A DNA stretch of 64,000 bases from Aurantimonas coralicida (GTDB lineage Bacteria; Pseudomonadota; Alphaproteobacteria; Rhizobiales; Rhizobiaceae). Position numbers and translations under genes: made by a program. Shown here in pieces: positions 42,934 through 50,868 of this stretch (within the stretch, counting starts at the first letter, position 1; each line of letters begins with the position of its first letter). A model generated the notes under the pieces. The model saw only the letters and a program-made list of their open reading frames with translations. It was not told the DNA's origin and made no database searches. The stretch is taken from NCBI GenBank assembly GCA_011050685.1, contig DRFF01000057.1, forward strand, positions 107,888 through 171,887, in the 5' to 3' direction.

Positions 42934-43791
42934 TCAAAATGTGATTCGCCCATCTTCCAAATGGGATTGTTCGTCGTCGCTCATGGTGGCGATGACGAAC
43001 TCGCACCGGTCCTCGAATAACGGGTCATCCGAAGCAATCCACTTCTCGATCGTTATCCAGTCGCGGCGTGACACGGCGGTCACCGGCACTGGTTTTGAAT
43101 CGCGACTCGCCGACATGGCGGTCATGGACGAAAATTCAGAAAAAAGTTCGGACGCGTCGTGGATGACGACGCAGAATCCGTCGATGTGTCCTTCCAGAGC
43201 CGAGTCCGTGGGTCGGAGACGGCTCCCCTCGCCCAAACTAGCTTTGAGAATTTCCTTCAGATGGTCAAAACGCAGGAGCGATGTCAGTTCGACGTCGGGG
43301 CGTCCTGTGCTTCTATAGAAGAAGTGAGGTGCCAGTTGTCCGGCGTCCATCTCATAGGCGTAGAGCGCGACGGGACCGCAAACGGCGAGACCGTCGTCAA
43401 GAACGCCAAGCAGATCGAGCTTCCGCAGGAAATCTCCGGTCTTCGCAGGCACCCTGGCAAGACGGTGGGCCTTCGCAAGGCGACCGGTGAGGTCAAGTCG
43501 CGCCGATGCCTCGGCTATAGCCTCCTTATAAGACTCACGATCCTGGACCCAGCGGTGAAGTTTCTGCTCGGCCAGTGGCGTCTGGCGCCCCATTGAGCGG
43601 AATTTCTTCCTACCCGTCACAGGGTCCGGGAAGTAGCGAACGAGGTAGGCGGCGCCACTAACCGTCTTGAATCCCATGCCTCCGACGAACTCATCGGCCT
43701 TTCTGGCGAGCGGCACGTAAGCGCGCCAGGCGGATGCCAGATCCGCAATGAGGCGCCGCTGATCTTGATCGAGATGAGGGGTGTCGGGCAT
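42934..43791 (-). CDS. Nucleotidyltransferase-fold protein (GSU2403/NTP_transf_8-like)
   Basis: A 285-residue protein located between tnsA and the right end of the element. FVGGMGFKTVSGAAYLVRYF, KFRSMGRQTPLAEQKLH and LLGVLDDGLAVCGPVALYAYE resemble the GSU2403-type nucleotidyltransferase family. In that family the active site has a GTHALYAYE-like segment and a DxD pair; here these read GPVALYAYE and PDVELTSLL, so the acidic pair is altered and activity is uncertain. The position outside the tns operon marks it as cargo or as a right-end gene. The assignment is by motif memory only. Confidence 0.5.
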   Translation of the reverse strand: MPDTPHLDQDQRRLIADLASAWRAYVPLARKADEFVGGMGFKTVSGAAYLVRYFPDPVTGRKKFRSMGRQTPLAEQKLHRWVQDRESYKEAIAEASARLDLTGRLAKAHRLARVPAKTGDFLRKLDLLGVLDDGLAVCGPVALYAYEMDAGQLAPHFFYRSTGRPDVELTSLLRFDHLKEILKASLGEGSRLRPTDSALEGHIDGFCVVIHDASELFSEFSSMTAMSASRDSKPVPVTAVSRRDWITIEKWIASDDPLFEDRCEFVIATMSDDEQSHLEDGRITF

Positions 43792-43893
43792 GTTTTCTAC
43801 CGAAAAACAGAGTCGCTATTTGGGTAGAAAAGAGTTGCCGGCAAGAGGGGAGCAAGAAAAATTTCGCCCGTGGGGCATCAGTGAGCGCCAGGC

Positions 43894-43955
43894 GCGACCG
43901 CTTTATGGGGTCGAGGCGACCGCATTATGGGATAAACGACCGTCTTATGGGGAAA
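43894..43955. repeat. Right-end TnsB-type binding repeats
   Basis: Three copies of the end repeat, with core CGACCG..TTATGGG, start at 43894, 43916 and 43936, packed 20-22 bases apart and pointing in the opposite sense to the left-end copies. Packed sites at the tnsA-side end are the Tn7 right-end pattern. Confidence 0.8.
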
Positions 43956-43985
43956 TGGACAGAAATGGACAGAAATGGACAGAAA
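43956..43985 (+). repeat. Three tandem copies of TGGACAGAAA at the right terminus
   Basis: A 10-bp unit repeated three times exactly, between the last TnsB-type site and the TAACA terminus. Each unit contains GGACA, which could itself look like a terminus. It may be slippage or a short host-factor site. Confidence 0.85.
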
Positions 43986-43992
43986 GCTAACA

Positions 43993-43997
43993 AACCA
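43993..43997. repeat. Right copy of the probable 5-bp target duplication
   Basis: AACCA follows the terminal AACA; the left copy is CACCA. One base differs. Confidence 0.5.
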
Positions 43998-44025
43998 CCG
44001 TGACGGTGTCAAGGAATATTTTCAT
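43993..44025 (-). pseudogene. Orphaned 5' end of GTA g1
   Basis: Reading the minus strand from the ATG at 44025 gives eleven codons (MKIFLDTVTVV) that end at the transposon border. The frame continues exactly into KLPSDR of g1 at the other border when the element is removed. The ATG lies 18 bases after the ycgN stop, a normal operon spacing. The piece is now separated from the rest of g1 by about 15 kb. It is also possible that g1 originally began at a GTG inside this piece. Confidence 0.6.
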
Positions 44026-44043
44026 ATTTCCGATCGAACCTGT

Positions 44044-44556
44044 TCAAGCCGCATCGTCCATCGGGTTCGTCCCAGGCCATTCCGCCACGTACTCTTCGTA
44101 GTCCTCCAGTTCGATCCCCACTTCGCTGACCGTGCGGTCGCGCACCGATATGCCGGCTTCATGCACGGTCTCTCGATCGCCGGATACCAGATGGTGCCAC
44201 CAGTAGAGGTCGCGCCCCTCGCCCACCAGGCGATAGGCGCAGGTTGGAGGCAGCCAGGTCAGCTCACGCACCTTTTCCACATCGAGCGCGACGCAATCGG
44301 GCACGGTGGCTTGCCGGTTCTCATAATCGCGGCACCGGCATGCGTGTCCGTCGAGCAGCTGACAACTCACATTCGTCCACGCAATCTCACCGGTATCCCA
44401 GTCTTCCAGCTTGTTCAGGCAGCAGCGTCCGCAGCCGTCGCACAGCGATTCCCACTCCTGCGAGCTCATCGCCTCAAGCGGTTTCTCACGCCAAAAAGGC
44501 TTGTTGCCGAAATCACGCATGGGCGAAATGTCTGACCTTTCTCGCGACTTTTTCAC
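44044..44556 (-). CDS. ycgN: YcgN/UPF0260-family cysteine-cluster protein
   Basis: A 170-residue protein of the UPF0260 family with a Cys cluster ([15 protein letters not shown], then [20 protein letters not shown] and VPDCVALD) like YkgJ-type zinc- or iron-binding proteins. [10 protein letters not shown] and ISVRD complete the family signature. The function is not established. The start may be the GTG at 44556 or the ATG at 44520 ([10 protein letters not shown]), which fits E. coli YcgN better. Its 3' end lies 51 bases from the right border of the Tn7-like element and is the likely attachment gene. Before the insertion it was probably the gene directly upstream of GTA g1. Confidence 0.88.
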   Translation of the reverse strand: MKKSRERSDISPMRDFGNKPFWREKPLEAMSSQEWESLCDGCGRCCLNKLEDWDTGEIAWTNVSCQLLDGHACRCRDYENRQATVPDCVALDVEKVRELTWLPPTCAYRLVGEGRDLYWWHHLVSGDRETVHEAGISVRDRTVSEVGIELEDYEEYVAEWPGTNPMDDAA

Positions 44557-44675
44557 GTGGCCTAGGTATATGGGAATGACAGGGTTTTCTAAAGGGACGT
44601 TGGTAACCGGGGTTCGCGGGCGGCACGCTTTGTCGTCGCTGCGACGGGCCGCTGGCCCCCGCCAACAGTGACAGG

Positions 44676-46835
44676 TTGAAGTTGCAGAACTCCTCGAACA
44701 GAACTCCCCGGCGTCGGCAGCCGTCGCGATTGATCGAGATCGATGCCTGGATCGACTCCAGCCTGTGGCGATTTTTCCGCGCCTTCGCCGCGTGGTGGGA
44801 AAACGTCACAATCGTCTCACGCAAGTTCCGGGCGCGCGGCTTCAACCGGTTCGTTTTCGAGGTCGCCGGAGAAGGAATGACCCTCGGCCTGGCGGGTTTC
44901 GTCCTGCTTTTGGCGCTCGCGCAACCGGCGATGAAGGTCACCGCCAAGGGACTGCCGCAAGAAACCGACTTCTCGGTGCTGTTCCTGGATCGTCACGGGG
45001 ATGAGATCGGGCGACGCGGCGTGCTTAGGTCAGCGGAGGTGCCGATCGATGAATTGCCCGATTCGTTCGTCAAGGCGGTGCTAGCGACCGAAGATCGGCG
45101 ATTCTTTGAGCATTGGGGAATCGACCTGTTCGGTCTCGGTCGGGCTCTGTCGGAAAACGCACGCGCCGGCGGCGTTGTGCAGGGCGGCTCCACCCTCACC
45201 CAGCAATTGGCCAAGAACCTGTTCCTGTCGAATGAGCGGACCCTGGATCGCAAGATCAAGGAGGCGTTCATCTCCCTCTGGCTGGAATCCCACCTGACCA
45301 AACGCGAAATTCTCGCGATGTATCTCGACCGCGCCTATATGGGCGGCGGCAGCTTCGGCGCGGCCGCGGCAGCCGAATTCTATTTCGACAAGAACATCCG
45401 CGACGTCTCGATGGCCGAGGCCGCGATGCTTGCGGGTCTCTTCAAGGCCCCCGCCAAATATGCTCCTCACATCAATCTGCCGGCGGCCCGCGCTCGTGCG
45501 AACGAGGTCCTGACCAATATGGTCCAGGCCAACTTCGTCACCGAGGGTCAGGTCGTGGCCGCTCGTCGGCAACCAGCCATCTCCGTTGACCGTTCGGTGA
45601 CACAGTCGCCCGACTACTTTCTCGATTATGCCTTCGAGGAGGTCCAGCAGATCGCCCGCGACAGCGGCCTGAAGCAGCGCAACTTCGTCGCCCGCGCCAC
45701 GATCGACCTGCGGCTTCAGCAACTCGCGGACGAGGCGGTCGAATACCATCTGCGACAATTCGGCACGAAATACGCCGTCGAGGAAGCCGCGATGGTGGTG
45801 CTTGGTGACGATGGCGGCGTGCGCGCCGTGGTCGGCGGAAGAGACTATGGAATCTCGCAGTTCAACCGCGCGACGAGGGCGCTGCGGCAGCCGGGTTCCT
45901 CGTTCAAGGCCTTCATCTATGCTGCGGCGATGCAGGCCGGAATGAAGCCAGAAGATACTATCGTCGACAGCCCCGTCACCATCGGCAATTGGTCACCGCA
46001 GAATTACGGCCGGTCGTTTGCCGGCCGGGTGACGCTGGCCAATGCGCTCGCCCGCTCACTGAACGTGCCGGCCGTCAAGCTCAGCCAGAAAGTCGGCATG
46101 GACGCCGTGACCGCGATAGCGAAGGCGATGGGTGTGGAATCCCCTCTGCGTGGCGATAAGACGATGGCGCTCGGGACGAGCGAAGTGACGGTCCTGGACC
46201 AGGCCACAGCCTACGGCGTCTTCGTCAATGGCGGCATGGAGACCCGACGTCACGCGATCACGCAGCTTTCGGATGCGTCGGGGAAGACGCTCTGGGACGT
46301 GCGGAATGATATGCCGCCGCGTCGCCGTGTGCTCAGCGAGGAAGCAACCAAGTCGATGAACGAAATGCTGGTCGGCGTCACCGAGCGCGGCACCGCGAGG
46401 CGGGCACAGCTTTCGATGACCCGTGTGGGCGGCAAGACCGGTACGACGCAGAGTTATCGGGACGGCTGGTTCGTCGGCTACACCGGTAATTTCAGTGCTG
46501 CCGTCTGGTTCGGCAACGACAGCTTCAAGCCGACCAACAATTTGACGGGCGGCTCGCTACCCGCAATGACTTGGCAACGCTTCATGGAGGCGGCCCACCA
46601 GAATATCGAATTGAAGCCAATCCCGTTCATCGACAACCCCTTCCCGGACGAAAAGCGCGAGGTGGCCGCGGCCGATGGCGACGCGCCCGCTGCCCGCGGC
46701 CCACAGACGCTCAGGAAAGCCGCGGAGGATGTCCTGGCCGACATTGCCGAGCGACTCGAAACCTTGCCGCCGCTTGAGCCCGATCAACTGGCAGCGGCGC
46801 GATCGGCGGCCGATGCGGCCCCGGCGCGGCAATAA
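44676..46835 (+). CDS. Class A penicillin-binding protein (transglycosylase/transpeptidase)
   Basis: A 719-residue peptidoglycan synthase of the inner membrane. A basic cytoplasmic start precedes one transmembrane helix (about 68-85). The GT51 transglycosylase shows [14 protein letters not shown] with catalytic Glu139 and [15 protein letters not shown]. The transpeptidase has Ser408-X-X-Lys411 (GSSFK), the SLN triad ([10 protein letters not shown]) and KTGTT. It resembles PBP1A-type or rhizobial MrcA-like enzymes. The first codon is a TTG without a clear ribosome binding site, so the true start may be a little downstream. It is divergent from ycgN, with about 120 bases between them for promoters. 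Confidence 0.9.
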   Translation: MKLQNSSNRTPRRRQPSRLIEIDAWIDSSLWRFFRAFAAWWENVTIVSRKFRARGFNRFVFEVAGEGMTLGLAGFVLLLALAQPAMKVTAKGLPQETDFSVLFLDRHGDEIGRRGVLRSAEVPIDELPDSFVKAVLATEDRRFFEHWGIDLFGLGRALSENARAGGVVQGGSTLTQQLAKNLFLSNERTLDRKIKEAFISLWLESHLTKREILAMYLDRAYMGGGSFGAAAAAEFYFDKNIRDVSMAEAAMLAGLFKAPAKYAPHINLPAARARANEVLTNMVQANFVTEGQVVAARRQPAISVDRSVTQSPDYFLDYAFEEVQQIARDSGLKQRNFVARATIDLRLQQLADEAVEYHLRQFGTKYAVEEAAMVVLGDDGGVRAVVGGRDYGISQFNRATRALRQPGSSFKAFIYAAAMQAGMKPEDTIVDSPVTIGNWSPQNYGRSFAGRVTLANALARSLNVPAVKLSQKVGMDAVTAIAKAMGVESPLRGDKTMALGTSEVTVLDQATAYGVFVNGGMETRRHAITQLSDASGKTLWDVRNDMPPRRRVLSEEATKSMNEMLVGVTERGTARRAQLSMTRVGGKTGTTQSYRDGWFVGYTGNFSAAVWFGNDSFKPTNNLTGGSLPAMTWQRFMEAAHQNIELKPIPFIDNPFPDEKREVAAADGDAPAARGPQTLRKAAEDVLADIAERLETLPPLEPDQLAAARSAADAAPARQ

Positions 46836-46852
46836 GCTTCCAGGAGCTTCAG

Positions 46853-46969
46853 ACCTCGCGCCGAATGAGGAAAAGTGGGAACCGGTTTTCCGCCCGCATT
46901 CTGCGCTCACTGACTGGAATTGATCGCCTTCATGAAATCGGATCGACTCGGTCCTGTTTCATCGTGATC
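46853..46969 (+). repeat. Dispersed intergenic repeat, copy 1 (117 bp)
   Basis: A 117-base intergenic sequence starting ACCTCGCG and containing GTGGGAACCGGTTT, closely matched by 53612-53728 in the same orientation. Rhizobial genomes have many such small dispersed repeats. It lies between the penicillin-binding protein and the DUF1214 gene. Confidence 0.85.
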
Positions 46970-46991
46970 TATCGGACCGGAAAATTGGCTT

Positions 46992-47576
46992 ATGCGTTAC
47001 ACCCTCCTCGTCCTGATTGCCCTGGCCATCGCGCTCGGCCTCGGTGGCTGGTCGGCGAACTGGGCGTTGGATGAATCGGCGGAGATTGGCACCGTCACGG
47101 TAGGCCCTTGGGCGGCCAATCCATTTGCCGGCTCTCCCGACGCCGACCCCTATTCCAAGGCGCGTTTGGCGCGGGTAGGCAATCTGACGCTTGGCATTGG
47201 CGAAGGCATCTTGTTCACCGCTGAAAGGGACAGTGCGGATCGACCGCTGCGCCGCCAATGCCAATATAGGATTGCCGGACAAACTCCGCCCACCCGGATC
47301 TGGACACTCTCCCCGTATACGCCGGAAGGCCGGCTGATCCAGCCCGGCGCAGGCAGGGCCGGCTGGCTGACCTCGCACAATCTCATGCGGGCCGAGGACA
47401 ATTCCTTCATGGTCGCGATCGGACCTATGGCCAGAGCCGGCAACTGGCTCGCCACGTCCGGCCAAGGACCGCTCGTCCTTGCACTGGCGCTGTATGACAC
47501 TCCCGCCAGCGCATCCAGCGGCGTCGACAGTCTTTCCTTGCCCGATATCGAATTGGAGACCTGCTTCGATGGGTAA
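46992..47576 (+). CDS. DUF1214 domain protein
   Basis: A 194-residue exported or membrane-anchored protein: an N-terminal hydrophobic helix (RYTLLVLIALAIALGLGGWSA) followed by a DUF1214 domain with QCQYRIAGQTPPTRIWTLS and FMVAIGP. DUF1214 is usually found beside or fused to DUF1254, as here. Its function is unknown. It overlaps the following gene by 8 bases. Confidence 0.85.
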   Translation: MRYTLLVLIALAIALGLGGWSANWALDESAEIGTVTVGPWAANPFAGSPDADPYSKARLARVGNLTLGIGEGILFTAERDSADRPLRRQCQYRIAGQTPPTRIWTLSPYTPEGRLIQPGAGRAGWLTSHNLMRAEDNSFMVAIGPMARAGNWLATSGQGPLVLALALYDTPASASSGVDSLSLPDIELETCFDG

Positions 47577-48192
47577 GCTGCTTCTTGCTGTCGCGATCGG
47601 CCTGGTGGGCGCGGTCATCGTCCACATTGCCGTGATTTTCGCCATGCCGCAGGTAGCGGGAAACAATGCATGGGCACGTTTCTCCAACCTTGGGCAAATT
47701 TACGATATCGTCAGCGTCGAGCCCTTACGCAGCGCCGGATCGGACGTGATCGCGCCCATGCTGGGGTCCGACCGGCAGGATTTCGCCTTTGTCGACCCCG
47801 CATTCGTCACTGCGAGTTGCCGCTTCTCGATCGCGAAAGGGCCGGTTCGCATCCTTGCCAACTATGACGAGAGCCCCTTCTGGTCGGCCTCGATCTACGA
47901 CAGGCGCGGCGACAATCTCTACAGCATCAACGACCGGTCGGCCGTTGACGGCATGTTCAATCTTCTCGTCGGAAGCAAGGAACAGATCGTCGAATTCAAT
48001 GCCGATCTTGGCCCGGACACCGAGGAGACCACGATCCCGGTGGAACTCGACCTGAGCGAAGGCTACATGACCATTCGCGTCCTGGTCGATGAGGAAAGCA
48101 AACGCCCCTCTGCCAGAGCCTTCGTCAATTCACTGCGATGTGAGCCAATCGAACCGGCGGCGGCGAGCCGCCCGGACAATCGCGACAGCTGA
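47569..48192 (+). CDS. DUF1254 domain protein
   Basis: A 207-residue protein beginning MGKLLLAVAIGLVGAVIVHI (membrane anchor), then a DUF1254 domain with DPAFVTASCRFSIAKGPVRI and SIYDRRGDNLYSINDRS. The ATG at 47569 overlaps the DUF1214 gene; a longer frame upstream is its shadow. Both proteins are probably periplasmic partners of unknown role. Confidence 0.85.
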   Translation: MGKLLLAVAIGLVGAVIVHIAVIFAMPQVAGNNAWARFSNLGQIYDIVSVEPLRSAGSDVIAPMLGSDRQDFAFVDPAFVTASCRFSIAKGPVRILANYDESPFWSASIYDRRGDNLYSINDRSAVDGMFNLLVGSKEQIVEFNADLGPDTEETTIPVELDLSEGYMTIRVLVDEESKRPSARAFVNSLRCEPIEPAAASRPDNRDS

Positions 48193-48563
48193 CCCCGACC
48201 GCCCTCCTGAAGCGATCGTCATGCCGATCGCTTCTTATCACGGTCTCGTGACGTGCCGGTCCAAGCGATGTCTTGCCGCGTCGAGCGATTCACGACGAAT
48301 ACAGGGCAAAAGGATGATCTCGCCCTTTGATTCACGCGAGCGGATTTCGTTTCGCCGGCGTGCCGGGGCCGGGCCACGGGGCACAAATTTCAGAACGACT
48401 GTCACGGTCCGCTTCCCTTCTGGCTGGCCGACTTGATCGGCACCGGCGCGTTGCTCGCCGGCCTCCTTGCGAGAGCAGACCCCAGGAGGGTTAACAGCTT
48501 GCTAAGAAATCTTGCGTAATTCTTCGCGGCGAGGAAACCATTGATCAACCATCCAGGAGTCCC
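48193..48563. other. Gene-free region upstream of the DUF2336 gene
   Basis: 371 bases with no supported gene. The only feature I can name is a CtrA-like box near its right end at 48490-48505, with AT-rich sequence after it that may be the promoter of the DUF2336 gene. Confidence 0.5.
48490..48505 (-). promoter_or_regulatory. Candidate CtrA binding site
   Basis: The minus strand reads TTAG-(7 bases)-TTAAC, one base off the alphaproteobacterial CtrA consensus TTAA-N7-TTAAC. It lies 59 bases before the DUF2336 start. CtrA is the cell-cycle master regulator of this class. It is a sequence match only. Confidence 0.4.
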
Positions 48564-49625
48564 ATGAAGGACGTCGTGCCGAGCATTTTTCGATCGCTCG
48601 AAAAGGAGGCCGGCCAAGGCGGTTTCGACACGATCGTGGCTGCCGCTGTCGCAAGCTTTGCCGCCCATCGCAATCCGAGCGAGCGGCAGGCGCACGAGTT
48701 CGGTCGGCTTGTCGCCCCGGCCTGGGACAAGATCGGCACCAAGACGAAACGCGCCCTCGCAGCGGCACTCTCTCAGTCACCGCGGGTTCCGCGAAGCATC
48801 GTCGAAAAACTCATCGCAGCCCCCATCGTCACTGCGGCGCCATTCCTCTTGGCGAGCCCCTGCCTGACAGCTGACGATATCGAGACGCTCACCAAAAGGT
48901 CGAGCCCGAAGCTGAAACGTATCCTGGACCGTCGGCAAGCGGCCGAACAAGCGACGCTCTCACAGCTTGCCGGGGCAGGCGGACCGGCCGCTGTGCCTGC
49001 TCCCACGAGCGCCCCCCTGGGCGCAGCGAAAAAGGAAGCGGCAAACGTCGCCGACGCCGACGAGGACGTCGCGCCCAAATCGCACACGGGCGAGCCCGCG
49101 AATGTCAGCGCGGCGCGCGCCACCCTGCTTCGCTTGGCTGAACCCGGAAAGCATCTCGCCCAGCCCGAGGCCAGCGCCCCGACAACGGTCGGCGGCGTCG
49201 TCGAAAAGGCACGGTCCGAATGCAAGCAATTGGCCTATGACGGTCTCGCGCACATGCTGACACTCACGGCTCCTCGCATGCGGGAGATCATCGACGATCC
49301 GACCGGCGAAATCCTCGCTGCGGCTTTGAAGGCGATCAGCGTGGGTCCCGCCGACGCCTTGACGATCATCATGCTGCTGAAGCCGCGGGTCGGCCTGGAC
49401 ATCGCCGCCTTCACCGCGATGAAGTCCGCCTATCGCGATCTCGACATCGATGCGTGTCGCGGCCGCTTCGGACTTTCCTCCGCGCTCCCCGCACGCAATC
49501 GGGCCACCCACCAGCGCCAATACACGGACCTTGAACCGAGAATTGAGGCCTCGGCCCCTCGCCCCGCCTTCGGACGCCGTCGCGTGCTACCGTCCAGAAC
49601 CGAGCAACTCGGCATCAAACGCTGA
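48564..49625 (+). CDS. DUF2336 domain protein
   Basis: A 353-residue protein with a DUF2336 domain at the start (SIFRSLEKEAGQGGFDTIVA and then VEKLIAAPIVTAAPFLLASP, ADDIETL). An Ala/Pro-rich linker (about 145-200) leads to a second helical domain (LTAPRMREIIDDPTGEILAAAL). DUF2336 is a helical repeat domain common in alphaproteobacteria, without known activity. A possible CtrA box lies upstream. Confidence 0.8.
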   Translation: MKDVVPSIFRSLEKEAGQGGFDTIVAAAVASFAAHRNPSERQAHEFGRLVAPAWDKIGTKTKRALAAALSQSPRVPRSIVEKLIAAPIVTAAPFLLASPCLTADDIETLTKRSSPKLKRILDRRQAAEQATLSQLAGAGGPAAVPAPTSAPLGAAKKEAANVADADEDVAPKSHTGEPANVSAARATLLRLAEPGKHLAQPEASAPTTVGGVVEKARSECKQLAYDGLAHMLTLTAPRMREIIDDPTGEILAAALKAISVGPADALTIIMLLKPRVGLDIAAFTAMKSAYRDLDIDACRGRFGLSSALPARNRATHQRQYTDLEPRIEASAPRPAFGRRRVLPSRTEQLGIKR

Positions 49626-49706
49626 CGCCTGAAGACTGACGATCTTCCCGCCGTGATTCCGCGCTGGCCATTTGCCGTCAGCGACAGGCACGCCCGTCGA
49701 TACGGG

Positions 49707-50039
49707 TCAGCCTTCGACGATCTGGAGAAAGGTCGGCGCGTCGTCCGTTTCGATTTCGACCACCCAGAAATCCGGGTCGAATCTGGCCTCACGCGCAAAA
49801 CGCGCTTCAAGCGCCGCCTCGCCATCCACCGGCTCCGGCATGAATTGCCGCAGGCCGCTGTCGTCGCTGAGGCTTTGAACAGCCGGCCCGAAGAGCTGGA
49901 TTTCTCCGGCGCGATTCCGCGTCACCACGAAAATCGCGCCAGCCGCAGCAGCTCCCTTGCGGGCCACGACGGCAAATTCCCCGGCGGCGAACAGGCGGCG
50001 GACGAGTTGCGCCACAAAGAGTTCGCTGGTTATGCGCAT
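49707..50039 (-). CDS. DUF1491 family protein
   Basis: A 110-residue protein with RITSELFVAQLVRRLFAAGEFA and GAIFVVTRNRAGEIQLFGPA, the DUF1491 signature. The ATG at 50039 fits family starts; an upstream TTG frame would overlap the preceding gene. It follows the peptidoglycan-binding gene on the same strand by 16 bases. The function is unknown. Confidence 0.85.
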   Translation of the reverse strand: MRITSELFVAQLVRRLFAAGEFAVVARKGAAAAGAIFVVTRNRAGEIQLFGPAVQSLSDDSGLRQFMPEPVDGEAALEARFAREARFDPDFWVVEIETDDAPTFLQIVEG

Positions 50040-50055
50040 CGCTACGGCACTGACC

Positions 50056-50868
50056 TCAATCGACTGCGCCAATCTCGATCAGACGCTCGAGAATCCGGGG
50101 ATCCGGCGAACCGGTGACGTCCAGCCCCTCCAATGCTTCGAAGGTCCGGATGGCGGCCCGTGTCCGCTCACCGGGGATCCCGTCGGACGAGAGCTCGGCG
50201 ACCTGCGCCGCCGTCAGGCCGGCCTGGATCCGGCGCACGAGTTCGTCCTGGTCGAGCGCCGCAAGGCCGGATTCAGCCAGCCCCTCGGGAATTTCCGCTG
50301 CAACGCCCGCCATGCCGGAACTGCCGCCCATCCGCTCGTCGAGGCTGGCGAATTCCTCCGGCCGCCGCGAAGGGTTGGGCGCATCTGCCGAAGCCTGTCT
50401 GATCTGCGCGAGCAGTAGCGGCGTTGCCGCGCCGTCGCTTGTCAGGCCATGCGCCTTCTGAAAGTCGCGGATCGCGGCTTCCGTGGCGGGACCCGGCTTC
50501 CCGTCGACCGCCGCGTGGTAATGGCCGATTGCGGCAAGTCCGGCCTGAACTTCCCGAACGAGCGGGACCGGCATGAGTCCTTGCGAATTTGCCAGTCGCG
50601 GGCGCTCTATACCGGCGCCTTCCCCCCGCGTGGCCAAAAGCGGGCTGGGGTGCTGCCCGGGCTGGCCATAAATCGCATTGCCGGCCATTCCGGCGAACAA
50701 CACGCTGAAGGCCGTCAGCCCGGCAGACAGCGCCGGACGCCGCCAGACGCCGGCAGCCGCCGCCATCACGCCGCTTTTTCCGAACGCGAGAAGTCGACCG
50801 CCGAAGCTAGGCCGTGCGCCGCGTCGCGAGGGTTTTCGGTTGGTTTGTCGTTTTTGTACGGGCATCAC
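50056..50868 (-). CDS. Membrane-anchored peptidoglycan-binding protein (two PGBD domains)
   Basis: A 270-residue protein with a very basic start (KRQTNRKPSRRGARPS), one transmembrane helix (about 45-65, ALSAGLTAFSVLFAGMAG), then two peptidoglycan-binding type 1 domains: REVQAGLAAIGHYHAAVDGKPG and, near the end, VRRIQAGLTAAQVAELSSDGIPG. It probably binds the cell wall. Its start overlaps the end of the kinase gene by about 60 bases in another frame. A downstream start at 50766 would avoid overlap but lose the basic tail that relatives share. Confidence 0.8.
   Translation of the reverse strand: MMPVQKRQTNRKPSRRGARPSFGGRLLAFGKSGVMAAAAGVWRRPALSAGLTAFSVLFAGMAGNAIYGQPGQHPSPLLATRGEGAGIERPRLANSQGLMPVPLVREVQAGLAAIGHYHAAVDGKPGPATEAAIRDFQKAHGLTSDGAATPLLLAQIRQASADAPNPSRRPEEFASLDERMGGSSGMAGVAAEIPEGLAESGLAALDQDELVRRIQAGLTAAQVAELSSDGIPGERTRAAIRTFEALEGLDVTGSPDPRILERLIEIGAVD

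Larger units (their letters stand above)
28838..43992. mobile_element. Tn7-like transposon (tnsA-tnsB-tnsC-tniQ) with TerB/BrxD/helicase cargo
   Basis: About 15.2 kb. Both ends start with TGTT (left 28838, right end read inward from 43992) and carry inward-mirrored arrays of a roughly 20-bp repeat with core CCATAA followed by GGTCGC. The transposase operon lies at the right side on the minus strand, with tnsA nearest the right end, as in Tn7. Cargo genes lie on the plus strand from the left end. The flanking 5 bases are CACCA on the left and AACCA on the right, a one-mismatch target duplication. Joining the flanks rebuilds an open frame into GTA g1. The gene order and ends are clear; the exact right border is less certain because of a 10-bp tandem repeat there. 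Confidence 0.85.

Noticed and set aside
43956..43981. Right border of the transposon at one of the GGACA steps
   Set aside because: Bases after those steps (GAAAT or GAAAG) do not match the left flank, whereas those after 43992 match in four of five positions.
28838..43992. CRISPR array or RNA-guided Tn7-like system
   Set aside because: No repeat-spacer array and no cas gene is present; the only tandem repeats are end repeats and the 10-bp triplet.
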